A DNA stretch of 64,000 nt, from contig NZ_CP012808.1 of assembly GCF_001307195.1 (NCBI RefSeq), positions 434,001 through 498,000 on the forward strand, given 5' to 3'. Shown here piece after piece: positions 53,425 through 64,000 of the stretch (within the stretch, counting starts at the first letter, position 1; each line of letters opens with the position of its first letter). This DNA is from Acinetobacter equi. GTDB lineage: Bacteria; Pseudomonadota; Gammaproteobacteria; Pseudomonadales; Moraxellaceae. The notes under the pieces were generated by a model, which was not told where the DNA came from, did no database searches, and saw only the letters and a program-made list of their open reading frames with translations. The position numbers and the translations under genes were made by a program.

Positions 53425-54783
53425 TTATCCCTTAGGATGAGCAGTCGTTTTTCTCATTAATGTTTGATTATCGTATTGGTGCGAGGTCAAATGAGCTTGA
53501 AGCTGAGCCATAAAGTCCATTACAACAACTACAACGATAAGCAATGATGTTCCACCCAAAGAGAATGGAATACCAAATGAACTTTGAAGAATCATTGGCA
53601 TCAAGCAAACCACTGTAATATAAATCGCGCCAATAAATGTCAAACGATTGAGAATATGATCTAAGTAACGAGCAGTTTGCTCACCTGGACGTATCCCAGG
53701 CACATAAGCTCCGCTGCGTTTCAAGTTCTCTGATACTTCTTTAGGGCTAAATACTAGCGCAGTATAGAAATAACAGAAAAAGATAATTAACGCACCAAAG
53801 AGCACCAAATACAACGGCTGTCCAGGCGATAGAACTAATGCTAAATCTTGTAGGCTACGCTTGACAAATCCTGCATCAGGATCAGCACTTCCCACCCATT
53901 GACCTAAGCTCGCTGGGAACAATAACAATGAACTTGCAAAAATTGCTGGGATTACACCTGCCATATTAATCTTTAAAGGCAAATGTGTTTGTTGTGCTGT
54001 AAATACACGACGACCTTGTTGTTTTTGAGCATAGTTTACTGGAATTCGACGCTGCGCCTTCTCAATAAATACAATTGCTGCTAATACAGCTAAAGATAAA
54101 ACAGCGAATACAGCTAATCCAATAAGACTAGACTGACCATTATCTATAGATGTAAATGATTGCAAAACTAAATTTGGCAATCCTGCAACAATACCTGCGA
54201 AAATGATCATGGAAATACCATTACCCACTCCGCGTTCAGTAATTTGCTCACCCAACCACATAAGAAACATTGTTCCTGCAACCAAAGAAGTTACAGCAGG
54301 AATATAGAACGCCAATCCACTACTCAAGGTAATTCCTTGACTAATAAGACCAGCACACATTCCAATTGATTGCACAAGTGCAAGCAACAATGTACCTTGT
54401 CGCGTATATTGATTGATCTTACGCTTACCTTGTTCGCCTTCTTTCTTTAAAGCTTCCAGCGAAGGAACCACTGTAGACATTAACTGCACAATAATTGACG
54501 CAGAAATGTAAGGCATGATTCCAAGAGCAAGTATAGACATGCGTTCTAACGCGCCACCTGAAAACATGTTAAACAAACCCAGAATTGTGCCTGAGTTAGC
54601 ATTAAACAAATTTTCAAGAGCTGCATTATTAATGCCCGGTACTGGAATATGCGCTCCTAGTCGAAAGACCAACAATGCACCGATAAGAAACATCATTCTT
54701 CGAATTATTTCACGATATTTCACGTGAAATGGCTGACCTTTCATCATGTGAACATGACCTGAAGAACTAGGAGACATAGACAC
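53425..54783 (-). CDS. secY: Preprotein translocase subunit SecY
   Basis: This 452-residue channel subunit of the Sec translocon has ten membrane helices. It shows [20 protein letters not shown], then [20 protein letters not shown], the loop [20 protein letters not shown], and the C-terminal [20 protein letters not shown]. It sits in the spc operon 6 nt after rplO. Confidence 0.98.
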
Positions 54784-54789
54784 TGGAGA

Positions 54790-55230
54790 TTACTCCTCGA
54801 CTTTGCCGCCAGCAGCTTCTACAGCAGCTTTAGCGCCTTTAGTCAATGCAACACCTTGAACAGTGAAAGCACGAGTAATTTCACCAGAAAGTACGATACG
54901 TGCACGTAACATATCTTTACGCACTACGTTAGCAGCTTTTAATGTTTCAAGGCTAACAATATCACCTTCAACTTTAGAAAGCTCAGATAAACGTACTTCA
55001 GCAGTTTTCAAAGCGATTTGGCTAGTGAAACCGAATTTAGGTAAACGACGATACAACGCTGTTTGACCACCTTCGAATCCTGGACGTACGCCACCGCTCT
55101 TACGTGATTTTTGACCTTTGACACCACGGCCACCAGTCTTACCAACGCCAGAACCGATACCACGGCCTAAACGTAAGTTTTCACGTTTAGCACCTTCTGC
55201 AGGTGCAATTGTATTTAAACGCAGAGTCAT
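54790..55230 (-). CDS. rplO: 50S ribosomal protein L15
   Basis: This 146-residue protein has the Gly/Arg-rich N-terminal region ([40 protein letters not shown]) that threads into 23S rRNA, and a globular C-terminal half. It lies 3 nt after rpmD and 6 nt before secY. Confidence 0.98.
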   Translation of the reverse strand: MTLRLNTIAPAEGAKRENLRLGRGIGSGVGKTGGRGVKGQKSRKSGGVRPGFEGGQTALYRRLPKFGFTSQIALKTAEVRLSELSKVEGDIVSLETLKAANVVRKDMLRARIVLSGEITRAFTVQGVALTKGAKAAVEAAGGKVEE

Positions 55231-55233
55231 GGC

Positions 55234-55410
55234 TTATTCCTCTACACTAACCATATAGTAGACTTGGTTGATCATACCACGATTAGAAGGTGTATCTAAC
55301 ACTTCTACAGTATGACCAATACGACGCAGACCTAAACCTTGAAGGCTAAGCTTGTGATTTTTCAAGCGATGCGATGAAGATTTAGTCTGGGTAACTTTAA
55401 TCGTTTTCAT
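55234..55410 (-). CDS. rpmD: 50S ribosomal protein L30
   Basis: This 58-residue protein starts [20 protein letters not shown] and continues with [20 protein letters not shown] and [18 protein letters not shown]. The L-G-L-R-R-I-x-H-T-V-E core is diagnostic. It is set between rpsE (6 nt) and rplO (3 nt). Confidence 0.96.
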   Translation of the reverse strand: MKTIKVTQTKSSSHRLKNHKLSLQGLGLRRIGHTVEVLDTPSNRGMINQVYYMVSVEE

Positions 55411-55416
55411 GATTGA

Positions 55417-55914
55417 TTACCCTTGAATTTGTTCTACTGTCAAACCACGTTTCGCAGCGACTTTCTCAGGAGAAGTCATATCACGCAAACCATTGAAAGT
55501 TGCGTTTACTACGTTAGCAGCATTAGTAGAACCATAACATTTAGTTAATACGTTACGTACACCCACAGCTTCTAAAACTGCACGCATAGCACCACCAGCA
55601 ATTACACCAGTACCTTCAGAAGCAGGTTGCATGTAAACACGGCTTGCACCATGGCGAGCATTAATAGGGTGTTGTACAGTACCGTCAACAAGTTCAACAG
55701 TAATCATGTTACGACGAGCAGCTTCAAGTGCTTTAGAAATAGCAGCTGGAACTTCACGCGCTTTACCGCGACCAAAACCTACACGACCATTACCATCACC
55801 AACCACAGTCAACGCTGTGAAAGAGAAGATACGACCACCCTTAACAACTTTGGCTACACGATCAACGGCAACCAGCTTTTCAACAAGACCTTCGTTTTGT
55901 TCAACTTTAGCCAT
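55417..55914 (-). CDS. rpsE: 30S ribosomal protein S5
   Basis: This 165-residue protein is involved in decoding accuracy. It has [20 protein letters not shown] and [20 protein letters not shown], the double-stranded RNA-binding region, and [20 protein letters not shown] in the C-terminal domain. It lies 2 nt after rplR. Confidence 0.98.
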   Translation of the reverse strand: MAKVEQNEGLVEKLVAVDRVAKVVKGGRIFSFTALTVVGDGNGRVGFGRGKAREVPAAISKALEAARRNMITVELVDGTVQHPINARHGASRVYMQPASEGTGVIAGGAMRAVLEAVGVRNVLTKCYGSTNAANVVNATFNGLRDMTSPEKVAAKRGLTVEQIQG

Positions 55915-55916
55915 GA

Positions 55917-56267
55917 TTAGAACTCCAAGCCGTTTTCACGAGCAGCATCAGCCAAGGCTTTGATACGACCATGATATTTAAAACCAGAACGGTCAAATGC
56001 AACTTTAGTAATACCAGCTGCTTTAGCGCGTTCTGCGATTAAAGCACCTACTTTTTGAGCTGCTTCAACATTACCAGTTGATCCAGCACGTAAAGTAGCA
56101 TCCAAAGTAGAAGCTTGCGCTAAAACTTTGCCACCATCTGCTGAGATAACTTGAGCATAGATGTGACGCGGAGTGCGGTTTACACACAAACGAGTCGCAC
56201 CCAATGCACGAATGTGCAAGCGTGTGCTTTTCGCACGACGCAAACGGGATTGTTTCTTTTCGTTCAT
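55917..56267 (-). CDS. rplR: 50S ribosomal protein L18
   Basis: This 116-residue 5S rRNA-binding protein starts [20 protein letters not shown], continues [20 protein letters not shown], and ends [26 protein letters not shown]. It lies 14 nt after rplF. Confidence 0.98.
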   Translation of the reverse strand: MNEKKQSRLRRAKSTRLHIRALGATRLCVNRTPRHIYAQVISADGGKVLAQASTLDATLRAGSTGNVEAAQKVGALIAERAKAAGITKVAFDRSGFKYHGRIKALADAARENGLEF

Positions 56268-56281
56268 AAGAACCTCGCGCC

Positions 56282-56815
56282 TTATTTCTTCTTAGCTTCT
56301 TTACGAAGAACAACTTCGTCAGAATAACGAACACCTTTACCTTTATATGGCTCTGGTGGACGGTAACCACGGATATCTGCAGCAACTTGACCTAAACGAG
56401 CTTTATCAGCTGATTTAAGAACAATTTCAGTTGCAGTTGGAGTTTCTGCAGTTACACCTTCAGGAAGGTTATAATCAATCGGGTGAGAAAAACCAAGGTT
56501 AAGATTAATTACATTACCTTTAACCGCAGCTTTATAACCAACACCGATGAGTTGTAACTTACGTTCGAAGCCTTCGCTTACGCCTTTTACAAGGTTATTA
56601 AGCACAGCGCGAGCAGTACCAGCTTGCATCCAAGCGTCTTTCGACTCTTTAACTGGAGCAATAACTAAAGTACCGTCTTCCTGTTTTAGCTCGACCAGCG
56701 CATGCAGGTTGAAAGACAATGTACCTTTAGTGCCTTTCACTTCGACCTGCCGGCCGTTCTGAGTAACTGTTACACCGTTAGGTACAGTTACTGGGGCTTT
56801 AGCCACACGAGACAT
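56282..56815 (-). CDS. rplF: 50S ribosomal protein L6
   Basis: This 177-residue protein has two related alpha/beta domains. [20 protein letters not shown] opens the first. The second carries the conserved [20 protein letters not shown] near the C terminus, which binds the sarcin-ricin region. It lies 13 nt after rpsH. Confidence 0.98.
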   Translation of the reverse strand: MSRVAKAPVTVPNGVTVTQNGRQVEVKGTKGTLSFNLHALVELKQEDGTLVIAPVKESKDAWMQAGTARAVLNNLVKGVSEGFERKLQLIGVGYKAAVKGNVINLNLGFSHPIDYNLPEGVTAETPTATEIVLKSADKARLGQVAADIRGYRPPEPYKGKGVRYSDEVVLRKEAKKK

Positions 56816-56828
56816 GAGGAATCACCTA

Positions 56829-57224
56829 TTAAGAAACAAAAGCAATAACTTCACCACCGATACCTGCAGCACGTGCAGCGCGATCAGTCATGATGCCTTT
56901 GCTTGTAGAAACAATTGCAATACCTAAACCTTGCTTAACGCGAGGAAGGTTATCTTTACCGCGGTATTGGCGAAGACCTGGACGGCTTACGCGCTTAACA
57001 GTTTCGATAACTGGCTTGCCTTCAAAATATTTTAACGTAATTGTTAAAGTTGCTTTGCCTTCAACTTCAGCAACTTCTACGTTAGAGATGTAACCCTCTT
57101 GTTGAAGTACGTTAGCAATCGCAACTTTCAACTTAGAGTTAGGCATAGAAACAGTTTGTTTCTTTGCCATTTGTGCGTTACGAACACGAGTTAACATGTC
57201 GGCAACGGTATCTTGCATACTCAT
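56829..57224 (-). CDS. rpsH: 30S ribosomal protein S8
   Basis: This 131-residue protein starts [20 protein letters not shown]. It ends in [20 protein letters not shown] and [11 protein letters not shown], the rRNA-binding loop. In E. coli S8 represses the spc operon by binding the rplE leader. It lies 12 nt after rpsN. Confidence 0.98.
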   Translation of the reverse strand: MSMQDTVADMLTRVRNAQMAKKQTVSMPNSKLKVAIANVLQQEGYISNVEVAEVEGKATLTITLKYFEGKPVIETVKRVSRPGLRQYRGKDNLPRVKQGLGIAIVSTSKGIMTDRAARAAGIGGEVIAFVS

Positions 57225-57236
57225 TTATGGTGCTCC

Positions 57237-57542
57237 TTACCAGCTTGCCTTAACAACGCCAGGTACATCACCTTGCATTACTGTATCACGTAATTTGTTA
57301 CGGCTTAAACCGAACTTACGGAAGTAACCATGAGGACGACCAGTTAAACCACAACGGTTACGTAGACGTACTGGAGATGCATTACGTGGTAATGCTTGTA
57401 ACTTCAAAGTCGCTTCAAAACGCTCTTCGTCGCTAGCATTTACGTTTGCAATAATTGCTTTTAATTCAGCACGTTTCGCAGCGTATTTAGCAACAGTAGC
57501 TTCGCGTTTTAATTCGCGATTAATCATACTTTTCTTAGCCAT
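57237..57542 (-). CDS. rpsN: 30S ribosomal protein S14, zinc-free form
   Basis: This 101-residue protein is the long Gram-negative type. The C-terminal [20 protein letters not shown] has only one of the four cysteines of zinc-binding S14, so it is the C-minus form. It starts [20 protein letters not shown]. It lies 9 nt after rplE. Confidence 0.97.
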   Translation of the reverse strand: MAKKSMINRELKREATVAKYAAKRAELKAIIANVNASDEERFEATLKLQALPRNASPVRLRNRCGLTGRPHGYFRKFGLSRNKLRDTVMQGDVPGVVKASW

Positions 57543-57551
57543 ATCGACCTC

Positions 57552-58088
57552 TTATTTGAACGGGAAGCCGAATGCACGCATAAGCGCACGGCCTTCGTCA
57601 TCGGTGCGAGCAGTCGTAGTAATGGTAATATCCATACCACGAATACGATCGATTTTATCAAAATCGATTTCTGGGAACATGATTTGTTCTTTCAGACCCA
57701 TTGAATAGTTACCACGACCATCAAATGATTTCGCAGAGAAACCACGGAAGTCACGGATACGAGGGATCGCAATAGAGATCAAACGGTCTAAGAATTCGTA
57801 CATGCGTTCGCCACGTAAAGTAACTTTACAACCAATTGGCCAACCATCACGGATTTTAAAACCTGCGATTGATTTACGAGCTAAAGTTAAAACTGGTTTT
57901 TGACCAGCAATAGCTTGCATATCAGAAAGAGCACCATCAAGGAGTTTTTTGTCAGCAGAAGCCGCACCAACACCCATGTTGATAGTAATTTTTGTGATGC
58001 GTGGAATATTCATCACATTCTTAATGCTAAGTTCTTCTTGTAACTTAGCACGAAGTTCGTCGTTGTAACGCGTTTTAAGTCTGGCCAT
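57552..58088 (-). CDS. rplE: 50S ribosomal protein L5
   Basis: This 178-residue 5S rRNA-binding protein of the central protuberance has [20 protein letters not shown], then [40 protein letters not shown] and the end [15 protein letters not shown]. It lies 16 nt after rplX. Confidence 0.98.
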   Translation of the reverse strand: MARLKTRYNDELRAKLQEELSIKNVMNIPRITKITINMGVGAASADKKLLDGALSDMQAIAGQKPVLTLARKSIAGFKIRDGWPIGCKVTLRGERMYEFLDRLISIAIPRIRDFRGFSAKSFDGRGNYSMGLKEQIMFPEIDFDKIDRIRGMDITITTTARTDDEGRALMRAFGFPFK

Positions 58089-58104
58089 AGCCTAATTCAA
58101 CCTA

Positions 58105-58422
58105 TTACTTCGCTACCGCCACTGATTCACCATTAGATTTGTAAACGCGAGTTTTCACGCCGTCAATCACTTGGTAACCAACACGGTCAGCCTTTTGGGT
58201 TGTAGCATTAAAAATTGCCACGTTTGAGATATGAAGCGTAGCTTCTTGTGTAACGATAGCGCCTTCAGCACCTGTTGCACGATTCGGCTTTTGATGCTTC
58301 TTAACCAAGTTCAAGCCTTCAACAAGAACACGGTCATTAGAAACAGACAAAACAGTACCTTGTTTGCCTTTTTCTTTACCTGCGATCACAATTACTTGAT
58401 CGTCTTTTTTAATCTTAGCCAT
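58105..58422 (-). CDS. rplX: 50S ribosomal protein L24
   Basis: This 105-residue assembly-initiator protein has a KOW motif near the N terminus ([20 protein letters not shown]), followed by [20 protein letters not shown]. It lies 9 nt after rplN. Confidence 0.98.
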   Translation of the reverse strand: MAKIKKDDQVIVIAGKEKGKQGTVLSVSNDRVLVEGLNLVKKHQKPNRATGAEGAIVTQEATLHISNVAIFNATTQKADRVGYQVIDGVKTRVYKSNGESVAVAK

Positions 58423-58431
58423 GATTGCCTC

Positions 58432-58800
58432 TTATAGAACTTCAGGAGCCAATGAAATAATTTTCATGAACTGTTCAGTACGAAGTTCACGAGTCACTGG
58501 TCCGAAAATACGAGTTGCAATCGGCGCTTTGTTGTTGTTTAAAATAACAGCAGCGTTATCGTCGAAACGAATCACTGAGCCGTCTGGACGACGGATGCCG
58601 AATTTTGTACGAACAACTACTGCATTCATCACGTCACCTTTTTTAACACGTGCGCGTGGAATTGCTTCTTTTACAGTAACTTTAATAATGTCGCCAACAG
58701 AAGCATAACGACGATGCGAGCCACCAAGTACTTTAATACATTGTACGCGGCGAGCACCACTGTTGTCTGCTACGTCGAGCATAGTTTCGGTCTGAATCAT
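58432..58800 (-). CDS. rplN: 50S ribosomal protein L14
   Basis: This 122-residue protein starts [20 protein letters not shown], has the signature [20 protein letters not shown], and ends [11 protein letters not shown]. It is the first gene of the spc part. A 92-nt spacer with a long hairpin separates it from rpsQ. Confidence 0.98.
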
Positions 58801-58819
58801 TGCCCTACTCCAAAACCTA

Positions 58820-58877
58820 GCATCACCGGTCGCAAATTCGAAAGGCTCAAAGAGTACTCGAATTTAACCGATGATGC
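58820..58877 (-). promoter_or_regulatory. Nested hairpin between rpsQ and rplN
   Basis: The outer arms GCATCACCGGT (58820-58830) and ACCGATGATGC (58867-58877) pair with one mismatch. The inner arms AAATTCGA (58834-58841) and TCGAATTT (58858-58865) pair perfectly. The whole occupies the S10-spc junction, the only sizeable gap in the rpsJ-secY run apart from the rplC leader. It may be a processing site, a ribosomal-protein binding site or the remains of an operon boundary. Confidence 0.5.
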
Positions 58878-58892
58878 AACAAAAACGTTTAA

Positions 58893-59150
58893 TTACTCAG
58901 CAGCTGCTTCAACAACTTCAACTAGAGTCCAAGACTTAGTTTTAGAAATTGGGCGGCTTTCTTTGATTGTTACAACATCGCCTAATTTAGCTGTGTTGTT
59001 TTCATCATGAGCATGTAATTTTGTTGAACGGCGGATTGATTTGCCATACAACGGGTGTTGAACACGGCGTTCGATAAGTACAACAATAGACTTGTCCATT
59101 TTGTCGCTTACTACTTTGCCTGTTAACGTGCGGACTGTATTTTCACTCAT
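58893..59150 (-). CDS. rpsQ: 30S ribosomal protein S17
   Basis: This 85-residue protein has [20 protein letters not shown] and [20 protein letters not shown], then [20 protein letters not shown], the S17 signature. The start overlaps the rpmC end by 4 nt. Confidence 0.98.
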   Translation of the reverse strand: MSENTVRTLTGKVVSDKMDKSIVVLIERRVQHPLYGKSIRRSTKLHAHDENNTAKLGDVVTIKESRPISKTKSWTLVEVVEAAAE

Positions 59151-59344
59151 TGTCCGTTCCCCTGTTTTTCGGTAAGGAGGGTCTTAATACGAGCAATTGT
59201 CTTACGAGTAAGCGCAACTTCATGCGATTTACCCAACTGACCAGTTGCTTTTGCCATACGAAGACGGAATTGGTTAAGCTGTTGCTCATCAAGCAAAGCT
59301 GTCAACTCTTCTACCGACTTTTCACGTAGATCTTTAGTTTTCAT
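59147..59344 (-). CDS. rpmC: 50S ribosomal protein L29
   Basis: This 65-residue two-helix protein lies near the exit tunnel ([20 protein letters not shown], then [20 protein letters not shown]). It overlaps rplP by one base and rpsQ by four, so the three are translationally coupled. Confidence 0.97.
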   Translation of the reverse strand: MKTKDLREKSVEELTALLDEQQLNQFRLRMAKATGQLGKSHEVALTRKTIARIKTLLTEKQGNGQ

Positions 59345-59757
59345 TACATTACCGTCCGAGTCACGATAGTGGTTTTAAACGGAAGCTTAGCGGCAGCAAG
59401 CGTAAATGCTTCGCGAGCTAATTCTTCGTTTACACCTTCCATTTCGTACAAGATCTTACCAGGCTTGATTACACAAACCCAATATTCCACTGAACCTTTA
59501 CCTTTACCCATACGAACTTCTAATGGTTTTTCAGTAATTGGCTTGTCTGGGAATACGCGGATAAAGATCTTACCACCACGTTTAACACGACGGCTGATTG
59601 TACGACGAGCAGCTTCGATTTGACGAGCAGTCATATGACCACGCTCAACAGATTTAAGCGCAATAGTACCAAAAGATACTGTGCTACCGCGATGTGCTAG
59701 ACCAGTGTTACGGCCTTTGTGCACTTTACGGAATTTAGTACGTTTAGGTTGCAACAT
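59344..59757 (-). CDS. rplP: 50S ribosomal protein L16
   Basis: This 137-residue protein helps position A-site tRNA. It starts [20 protein letters not shown], has the signature [20 protein letters not shown] and [20 protein letters not shown]. It lies 3 nt after rpsC. Confidence 0.98.
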   Translation of the reverse strand: MLQPKRTKFRKVHKGRNTGLAHRGSTVSFGTIALKSVERGHMTARQIEAARRTISRRVKRGGKIFIRVFPDKPITEKPLEVRMGKGKGSVEYWVCVIKPGKILYEMEGVNEELAREAFTLAAAKLPFKTTIVTRTVM

Positions 59758-59760
59758 GGA

Positions 59761-60513
59761 TTATTCTCCTTTTTCAGCAGAACGATCATTGCGACGACCA
59801 CGGCGCTCTTGACCTTCACCACGACCACGACCACGTTTAGCTGGACGCTCTTCAGCAGGAGCAGGGTTCATGACTTGTTTCATGCCACCTAAGATCTCAC
59901 CACGGAAAATCCAAACTTTAACACCAATCGTACCGTAAGTAGTTTCAGCACGCATAGTAGCGTAGTCGATGTCTGCACGAAGAGTATGCAAAGGCACACG
60001 ACCTTCACGATACCACTCAGTACGAGCAATCTCTGCACCGCCTAAACGACCAGAAACTTCAACTTTGATACCTTTAGCACCAGCACGCATAGAGTTCTGT
60101 ACAGCACGTTTCATTGCACGACGGAACATTACACGTTTTTCTAATTGAGAAGCAATTGCTTCAGCAACTAAACGAGCGTCTAAATCTGGACGATCAATTT
60201 CATTGATGCTTACTTGCGCTGGAACACCCATAATGTTGGTAAGTTCGCGCTGTAATTTCTCAATGTCTTCGCCTTTTTTACCGATAACGATACCAGGACG
60301 AGCAGTGCTAATTGTTACTTTAGCAGCACCTGTAGGACGTTCGATAAGAATATTACTAATCATTGCATTCTTAAGTTTTTTAGTTAAAAACTCACGAACT
60401 TGCAAATCTTTAAGCAAGTATTCAGCGTATTGTTTCGGACTCGCATACCAGTTAGCGTTATGACGTTTCACAACACCTAGGCGGATACCGATTGGATGAA
60501 CCTTCTGACCCAT
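59761..60513 (-). CDS. rpsC: 30S ribosomal protein S3
   Basis: This 250-residue protein of the mRNA entry site has the KH domain core [20 protein letters not shown]. It has a longer basic, low-complexity tail ([29 protein letters not shown]) than the E. coli protein (233), as in other Moraxellaceae. It lies 1 nt after rplV. Confidence 0.98.
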   Translation of the reverse strand: MGQKVHPIGIRLGVVKRHNANWYASPKQYAEYLLKDLQVREFLTKKLKNAMISNILIERPTGAAKVTISTARPGIVIGKKGEDIEKLQRELTNIMGVPAQVSINEIDRPDLDARLVAEAIASQLEKRVMFRRAMKRAVQNSMRAGAKGIKVEVSGRLGGAEIARTEWYREGRVPLHTLRADIDYATMRAETTYGTIGVKVWIFRGEILGGMKQVMNPAPAEERPAKRGRGRGEGQERRGRRNDRSAEKGE

Positions 60514-60514
60514 A

Positions 60515-60844
60515 TCAAACCCCTACCTTAACGGTGATGTGACAAGTACGCTTAGTAATACGATCTGCACGGCCTTTAGCACGTGGCATAATACGTTTAA
60601 GGCTCATGCCTTCATCAACGTAGATCGTAGAAACTTTAAGATCGTCAACATCTAAACTGTTATTATGTTCAGCGTTTGCAATTGCAGATTCCAAAGCTTT
60701 TTTAACTAAAACTGCAGCTTTTTTGTTGCTGAAATTTAAGATATTTAAAGCATGCGCAACAGATTTGCCGCGGATTAGGTCTGCAACCAAACGTGCCTTT
60801 TGTGCCGAGATAGCGGCACCGCGTAATTTAGCAGTAACTTCCAT
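60515..60844 (-). CDS. rplV: 50S ribosomal protein L22
   Basis: This 109-residue protein lines the exit tunnel with its hairpin ([20 protein letters not shown], then [10 protein letters not shown]). It starts [20 protein letters not shown]. The second of two adjacent ATG codons is preferred for its AGG spacing. It lies 9 nt after rpsS. Confidence 0.97.
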
Positions 60845-60853
60845 CATAGCACC

Positions 60854-61129
60854 TTAACGTTTAGATTTCTTGTCAACACCGTGACCGCGGTAAGTACGAG
60901 TTGGTGCAAATTCACCAAGCTTGTGACCAACCATGTGTTCAGAAACGATCACAGGTACGTGGTTACGGCCATTGTGTACAGAAATTGTTAAACCAACAAA
61001 ATCCGGGAGGATCATCGAACGACGCGACCAAGTTTTGATCGGCTTACGGTTATTAGCCGCGATAGCCGCTTCAACCTTAGCGAACAAGTGCGCATCGACG
61101 AATGGGCCTTTTTTCAGAGAACGAGGCAT
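60854..61129 (-). CDS. rpsS: 30S ribosomal protein S19
   Basis: This 91-residue head protein starts [20 protein letters not shown] and has the signature [20 protein letters not shown], then [20 protein letters not shown]. It lies 19 nt after rplB. Confidence 0.98.
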   Translation of the reverse strand: MPRSLKKGPFVDAHLFAKVEAAIAANNRKPIKTWSRRSMILPDFVGLTISVHNGRNHVPVIVSEHMVGHKLGEFAPTRTYRGHGVDKKSKR

Positions 61130-61148
61130 TGTCAGATTCCTTTACTTG

Positions 61149-61973
61149 TTACTTAACGCGACGGTCGCGAATAATCATCTTAGTCGTACGCTTGTTGGTA
61201 CGTGTCTTGTACCCTTTAGCTTTTTGACCCCATGGGCTTACAGGTTGAATACCTTTGTTACGCCCTTCACCACCACCATGTGGATGGTCAACTGGGTTCA
61301 TCGCCATACCACGTACGGTAGGACGAACACCACGCCAGCGTGAAGCACCAGCTTTACCCAACGAACGTAGGTTGCTTTCTGAGTTAGAAACTTCACCCAA
61401 AACTGCGCGACATTCAACATGCACTTTACGCATTTCGCCTGAACGCAGACGAATAATTGCGTAAGAACCGTCACGACCCAACAATTGAGCAGAAGTACCA
61501 GCTGAACGTACTAATTGTGCGCCTTTACCGATTTTAAGCTCGATGTTGTGAAGAGTAGAACCGATTGGCACATTACGAAGTGGTAAGCAGTTACCTGGAC
61601 GAATTGGAGCATCGTTACCAGATTGTACTTTATCACCAGCACGAAGGCCTTTAGGCGCAATAATATAACGACGCTCACCGTCAGCATACAACACAAGTGC
61701 GATATGTGAAGTACGGTTAGGATCGTATTCAATACGCTCAACTACAGCTGGAATGCCATCTTTGTTACGTTTGAAGTCAACGATACGGTAGTGTTGCTTA
61801 TGACCACCACCAACGTGACGAGTAGTAATGTGACCGTTATTATTACGACCACCAGTACGTTTTTTAGCTTCTACCAACGGTGCATAAGGCGCGCCTTTGT
61901 GAAGATGGTCATGAACCACTTTCTCTACAAAGCGACGTCCTGGAGACGTTGGCTTACATTTTTGAATCGGCAT
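61149..61973 (-). CDS. rplB: 50S ribosomal protein L2
   Basis: This 274-residue protein is near the peptidyl transferase centre. It starts [20 protein letters not shown] and has the signature [20 protein letters not shown], including the conserved functional His. It lies 11 nt after rplW. Confidence 0.98.
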   Translation of the reverse strand: MPIQKCKPTSPGRRFVEKVVHDHLHKGAPYAPLVEAKKRTGGRNNNGHITTRHVGGGHKQHYRIVDFKRNKDGIPAVVERIEYDPNRTSHIALVLYADGERRYIIAPKGLRAGDKVQSGNDAPIRPGNCLPLRNVPIGSTLHNIELKIGKGAQLVRSAGTSAQLLGRDGSYAIIRLRSGEMRKVHVECRAVLGEVSNSESNLRSLGKAGASRWRGVRPTVRGMAMNPVDHPHGGGEGRNKGIQPVSPWGQKAKGYKTRTNKRTTKMIIRDRRVK

Positions 61974-61984
61974 AAATTTCGTCC

Positions 61985-62305
61985 TTATTCCGCTGCGCTT
62001 TCAGCGGTATCGCCCAAGTCAGCCATTTCAACATCTTGGCCAGCTTTCAGGGTGACGTATGCTTTTTTAACATCAGAACGACGTCCTAATGTTTTACCAA
62101 AGCGCTTAGTCTTACCTTTAGTGATAGTCGTGTTAACTTTAACAACTTCTACACCAAATAATTGTTCAACAGCTTTTTTGATTTCAAGTTTATTTGCATT
62201 TAATGCAACTTTAAAAACTTGAACACCAGCAGTTTCACCTAAAACTTGTGCTTTTTCTGAGAAAACAGGTCCTTGCAGGACTTGATATAAACGTTCGTTG
62301 TTCAT
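61985..62305 (-). CDS. rplW: 50S ribosomal protein L23
   Basis: This 106-residue exit-tunnel protein is a docking site for trigger factor and SRP. It has [40 protein letters not shown] and [20 protein letters not shown]. The start overlaps rplD by 4 nt. Confidence 0.98.
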   Translation of the reverse strand: MNNERLYQVLQGPVFSEKAQVLGETAGVQVFKVALNANKLEIKKAVEQLFGVEVVKVNTTITKGKTKRFGKTLGRRSDVKKAYVTLKAGQDVEMADLGDTAESAAE

Positions 62306-62904
62306 CCGAGTTCTACCTCAATTTTCTTAGCAGCAGCTACAGACATAACAACTTTGTCGAACGCGATCAAGCTAACAGGATCGATTGCAGCAGCATCAAC
62401 AACATCCACATGTGGAAGGTTACGAGCAGCAAGATACAAGTTTTCATCAACAGCATCAGTAACGATCAATGCACGAGTAGCATTCAAGTCGTTAAGTTTT
62501 GCAAGCAATTCTTTAGTTTTTGGAGCTGCAACAGCAAACTCTTCAACTAAAACTAAGCGATCTTGACGAACAAGTTCAGCTAAGATGCATTGCATAGCAC
62601 CGCGATACATTTTACGGTTTACTTTTTGAGACCAGTCTTGTGGACGAGCAGCAAAAGTTTTACCACCGCCAACCCAGATTGGGCTACGAATAGAACCAGC
62701 ACGAGCGCGGCCAGTACCTTTTTGACGGAATGGTTTTTTACCACCACCAGATACGTCTGCACGTGATTTTTGAGCTTTAGAACCTTGACGACCACCAGCT
62801 AAATAAGCTGTAACAACTTGGTGTACAAGAGCTTCATTAAATTCACGACCGAACGCAACTTCTGATAATTCAACAGCAGAGCCGGAAACAGTATTTAAAT
62901 TCAC
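62302..62904 (-). CDS. rplD: 50S ribosomal protein L4
   Basis: This 200-residue protein has the long tunnel loop [20 protein letters not shown] preceded by [15 protein letters not shown]. In E. coli L4 controls the S10 operon by attenuation and translation repression. It lies 11 nt after rplC and overlaps rplW by 4 nt. Confidence 0.98.
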   Translation of the reverse strand: MNLNTVSGSAVELSEVAFGREFNEALVHQVVTAYLAGGRQGSKAQKSRADVSGGGKKPFRQKGTGRARAGSIRSPIWVGGGKTFAARPQDWSQKVNRKMYRGAMQCILAELVRQDRLVLVEEFAVAAPKTKELLAKLNDLNATRALIVTDAVDENLYLAARNLPHVDVVDAAAIDPVSLIAFDKVVMSVAAAKKIEVELG

Positions 62905-62915
62905 GTTATTTCCCC

Positions 62916-63554
62916 TCAGGCCTTGATCGTAGGACGAACAGTTACGTCACCACCAGTAGCGCCTGGAACCGCACCTTTAACAACTAGAACTGAACGTTCA
63001 GTGTCGATAGCAACGATTTCAAGACCTTGCGTAGTTACGCGTTCAGCACCTAAATGGCCAGCCATTTTTTTGCCTTTGAACACGCGACCAGGAGTCTGGT
63101 TTTGACCTGTAGAACCTAAAACACGGTGAGAAACAGAGTTACCATGAGTAGCGTCTTGAGTACGGAAGTTCCAACGTTTAACACCACCTTGGAAACCCTT
63201 ACCTTTAGATGTACCAGTTACGTCAACAACTTGACCCACTTGGAACAAATCTACAGTTAGCGTAGCGCCAACTTCACGACCTTCAAGATCAGCTTCTGTA
63301 ACACGGAATTCTTGAACTAAACGACCAGCAGCAACACCCGCTTTAGCGAAGTGACCTTTCTGAGCGTTAGTTACGCGAGATTCGCGACGTTCACCAGTAG
63401 TGATTTGAATCGCTTGATAACCATCAGTTTCAAGCGTTTTGATTTGTGTGATGCGGTTAGGATCAACCTCAATCACTGTTACAGGCACAGAAACACCAGC
63501 ATCTGTAAAGATACGTGTCATACCGCACTTGCGACCGACTAAACCAATAGCCAT
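62916..63554 (-). CDS. rplC: 50S ribosomal protein L3
   Basis: This 212-residue protein starts at the second of two in-frame ATG codons ([20 protein letters not shown]), which has GAGG 9 nt upstream. It has the signature [20 protein letters not shown] with [20 protein letters not shown]. It lies 60 nt after rpsJ. Confidence 0.98.
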   Translation of the reverse strand: MAIGLVGRKCGMTRIFTDAGVSVPVTVIEVDPNRITQIKTLETDGYQAIQITTGERRESRVTNAQKGHFAKAGVAAGRLVQEFRVTEADLEGREVGATLTVDLFQVGQVVDVTGTSKGKGFQGGVKRWNFRTQDATHGNSVSHRVLGSTGQNQTPGRVFKGKKMAGHLGAERVTTQGLEIVAIDTERSVLVVKGAVPGATGGDVTVRPTIKA

Positions 63555-63614
63555 GTGCATAAACCTCTAAAAAAGCGGCCTAATTAACTTAGAGTGTTAA
63601 TTAACCCGAAAGCC

Positions 63615-63926
63615 TTAACCCAATGCGATCTGAACATCAACACCAGCTGCAAGATCTAATTTCATCAACGCATCTACAGTTTTGTCTGTAGGTTGAACGA
63701 TATCGATCAAACGTTTATAAGTGCGGATCTCGTATTGGTCACGCGCATCTTTGTTAACGTGTGGTGATGTTAAAACGTTAAAACGTTCGATGCGAGTTGG
63801 CATCGGGATTGGACCACAAACCTGTGCGCCAGTACGTTTTGCTGTTTCTACGATCTCTTGAGCAGATTGATCAATTAAACGGTGATCAAAAGACTTAAGA
63901 CGGATACGAATTCTCTGGTTAGACAT
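63615..63926 (-). CDS. rpsJ: 30S ribosomal protein S10
   Basis: This 103-residue protein doubles as NusE in antitermination. The ATG at 63926 is preferred ([20 protein letters not shown]), with GGAG 9 nt upstream. The core [20 protein letters not shown] is canonical. It is the first gene of the S10 operon; 74 nt of its leader remain in the window, too little to judge an L4 attenuator. Confidence 0.98.
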
Positions 63927-64000
63927 ACCAGTTAACTCCAAGCCAAATATATAAAGAATCACCCTTGACGCATCTCACCCCACTTAATAAGGCAAGTGTC

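Overview
The window looks like a chromosomal segment of an Acinetobacter species (Moraxellaceae, Gammaproteobacteria). The basis is the long rne leader and Arg/Asn/Gln-rich RNase E tail, the glyQS pair, tRNA-Lys and tRNA-Arg(ACG)/Ser(GCT) arrays, a VgrG with a long C-terminal region, AT-rich spacers, and the full S10-spc-alpha ribosomal block. The species cannot be fixed from the sequence alone.

Layout. 1-4.3 kb: start of an OprD-type porin, a decayed EamA transporter, and the three lower meta-cleavage enzymes (hydratase, acylating acetaldehyde dehydrogenase, hydroxy-oxovalerate aldolase). 4.8-12.7 kb: HAD phosphatase, rluC, rne with a leader of about 630 nt, and a FATP-type acyl-CoA synthetase. 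12.8-13.5 kb: four tRNA-Lys genes (three TTT, one CTT). 13.5-25.7 kb: accessory-looking stretch of small lipoproteins, secreted and membrane proteins around glyQS, with a very short trimeric autotransporter, a 2-hydroxyacid dehydrogenase, an alpha/beta-fold protein and a broken methyltransferase. 25.7-33.8 kb: housekeeping genes (GFA protein, HI0933 flavoprotein, TrmB-like methyltransferase, yacG, MBL hydrolase, hemH, murI, DUF1285, ETF-ubiquinone oxidoreductase). 33.8-38.5 kb: an orphan vgrG module with a candidate effector and immunity gene. 38.6-40.9 kb: three tRNA-Arg and one tRNA-Ser, with an IS630-family element inside a membrane-protein gene. 41.2-49.5 kb: rnr, VanW protein, DUF3298-like protein, prlC, yheV-like gene, a second dead EamA transporter, and ygfX-sdhE. 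49.6-50.3 kb: IS3 orfA and Baeyer-Villiger monooxygenase relics. 50.3-64 kb: rplQ to rpsJ, all on the minus strand.

The most interesting module is vgrG: an Ig/transthyretin-like VgrG extension, a 296-residue protein with His and Cys placed as in permuted NlpC/P60 (papain-fold) enzymes, and an overlapping gene for an exported protein that would suit a periplasmic immunity factor. Two key genes carry single-base homopolymer frameshifts: rpoA (an essential gene, hence probably a sequencing error) and vgrG at the join to its extension. Other single-base frameshifts here should be read with that in mind.
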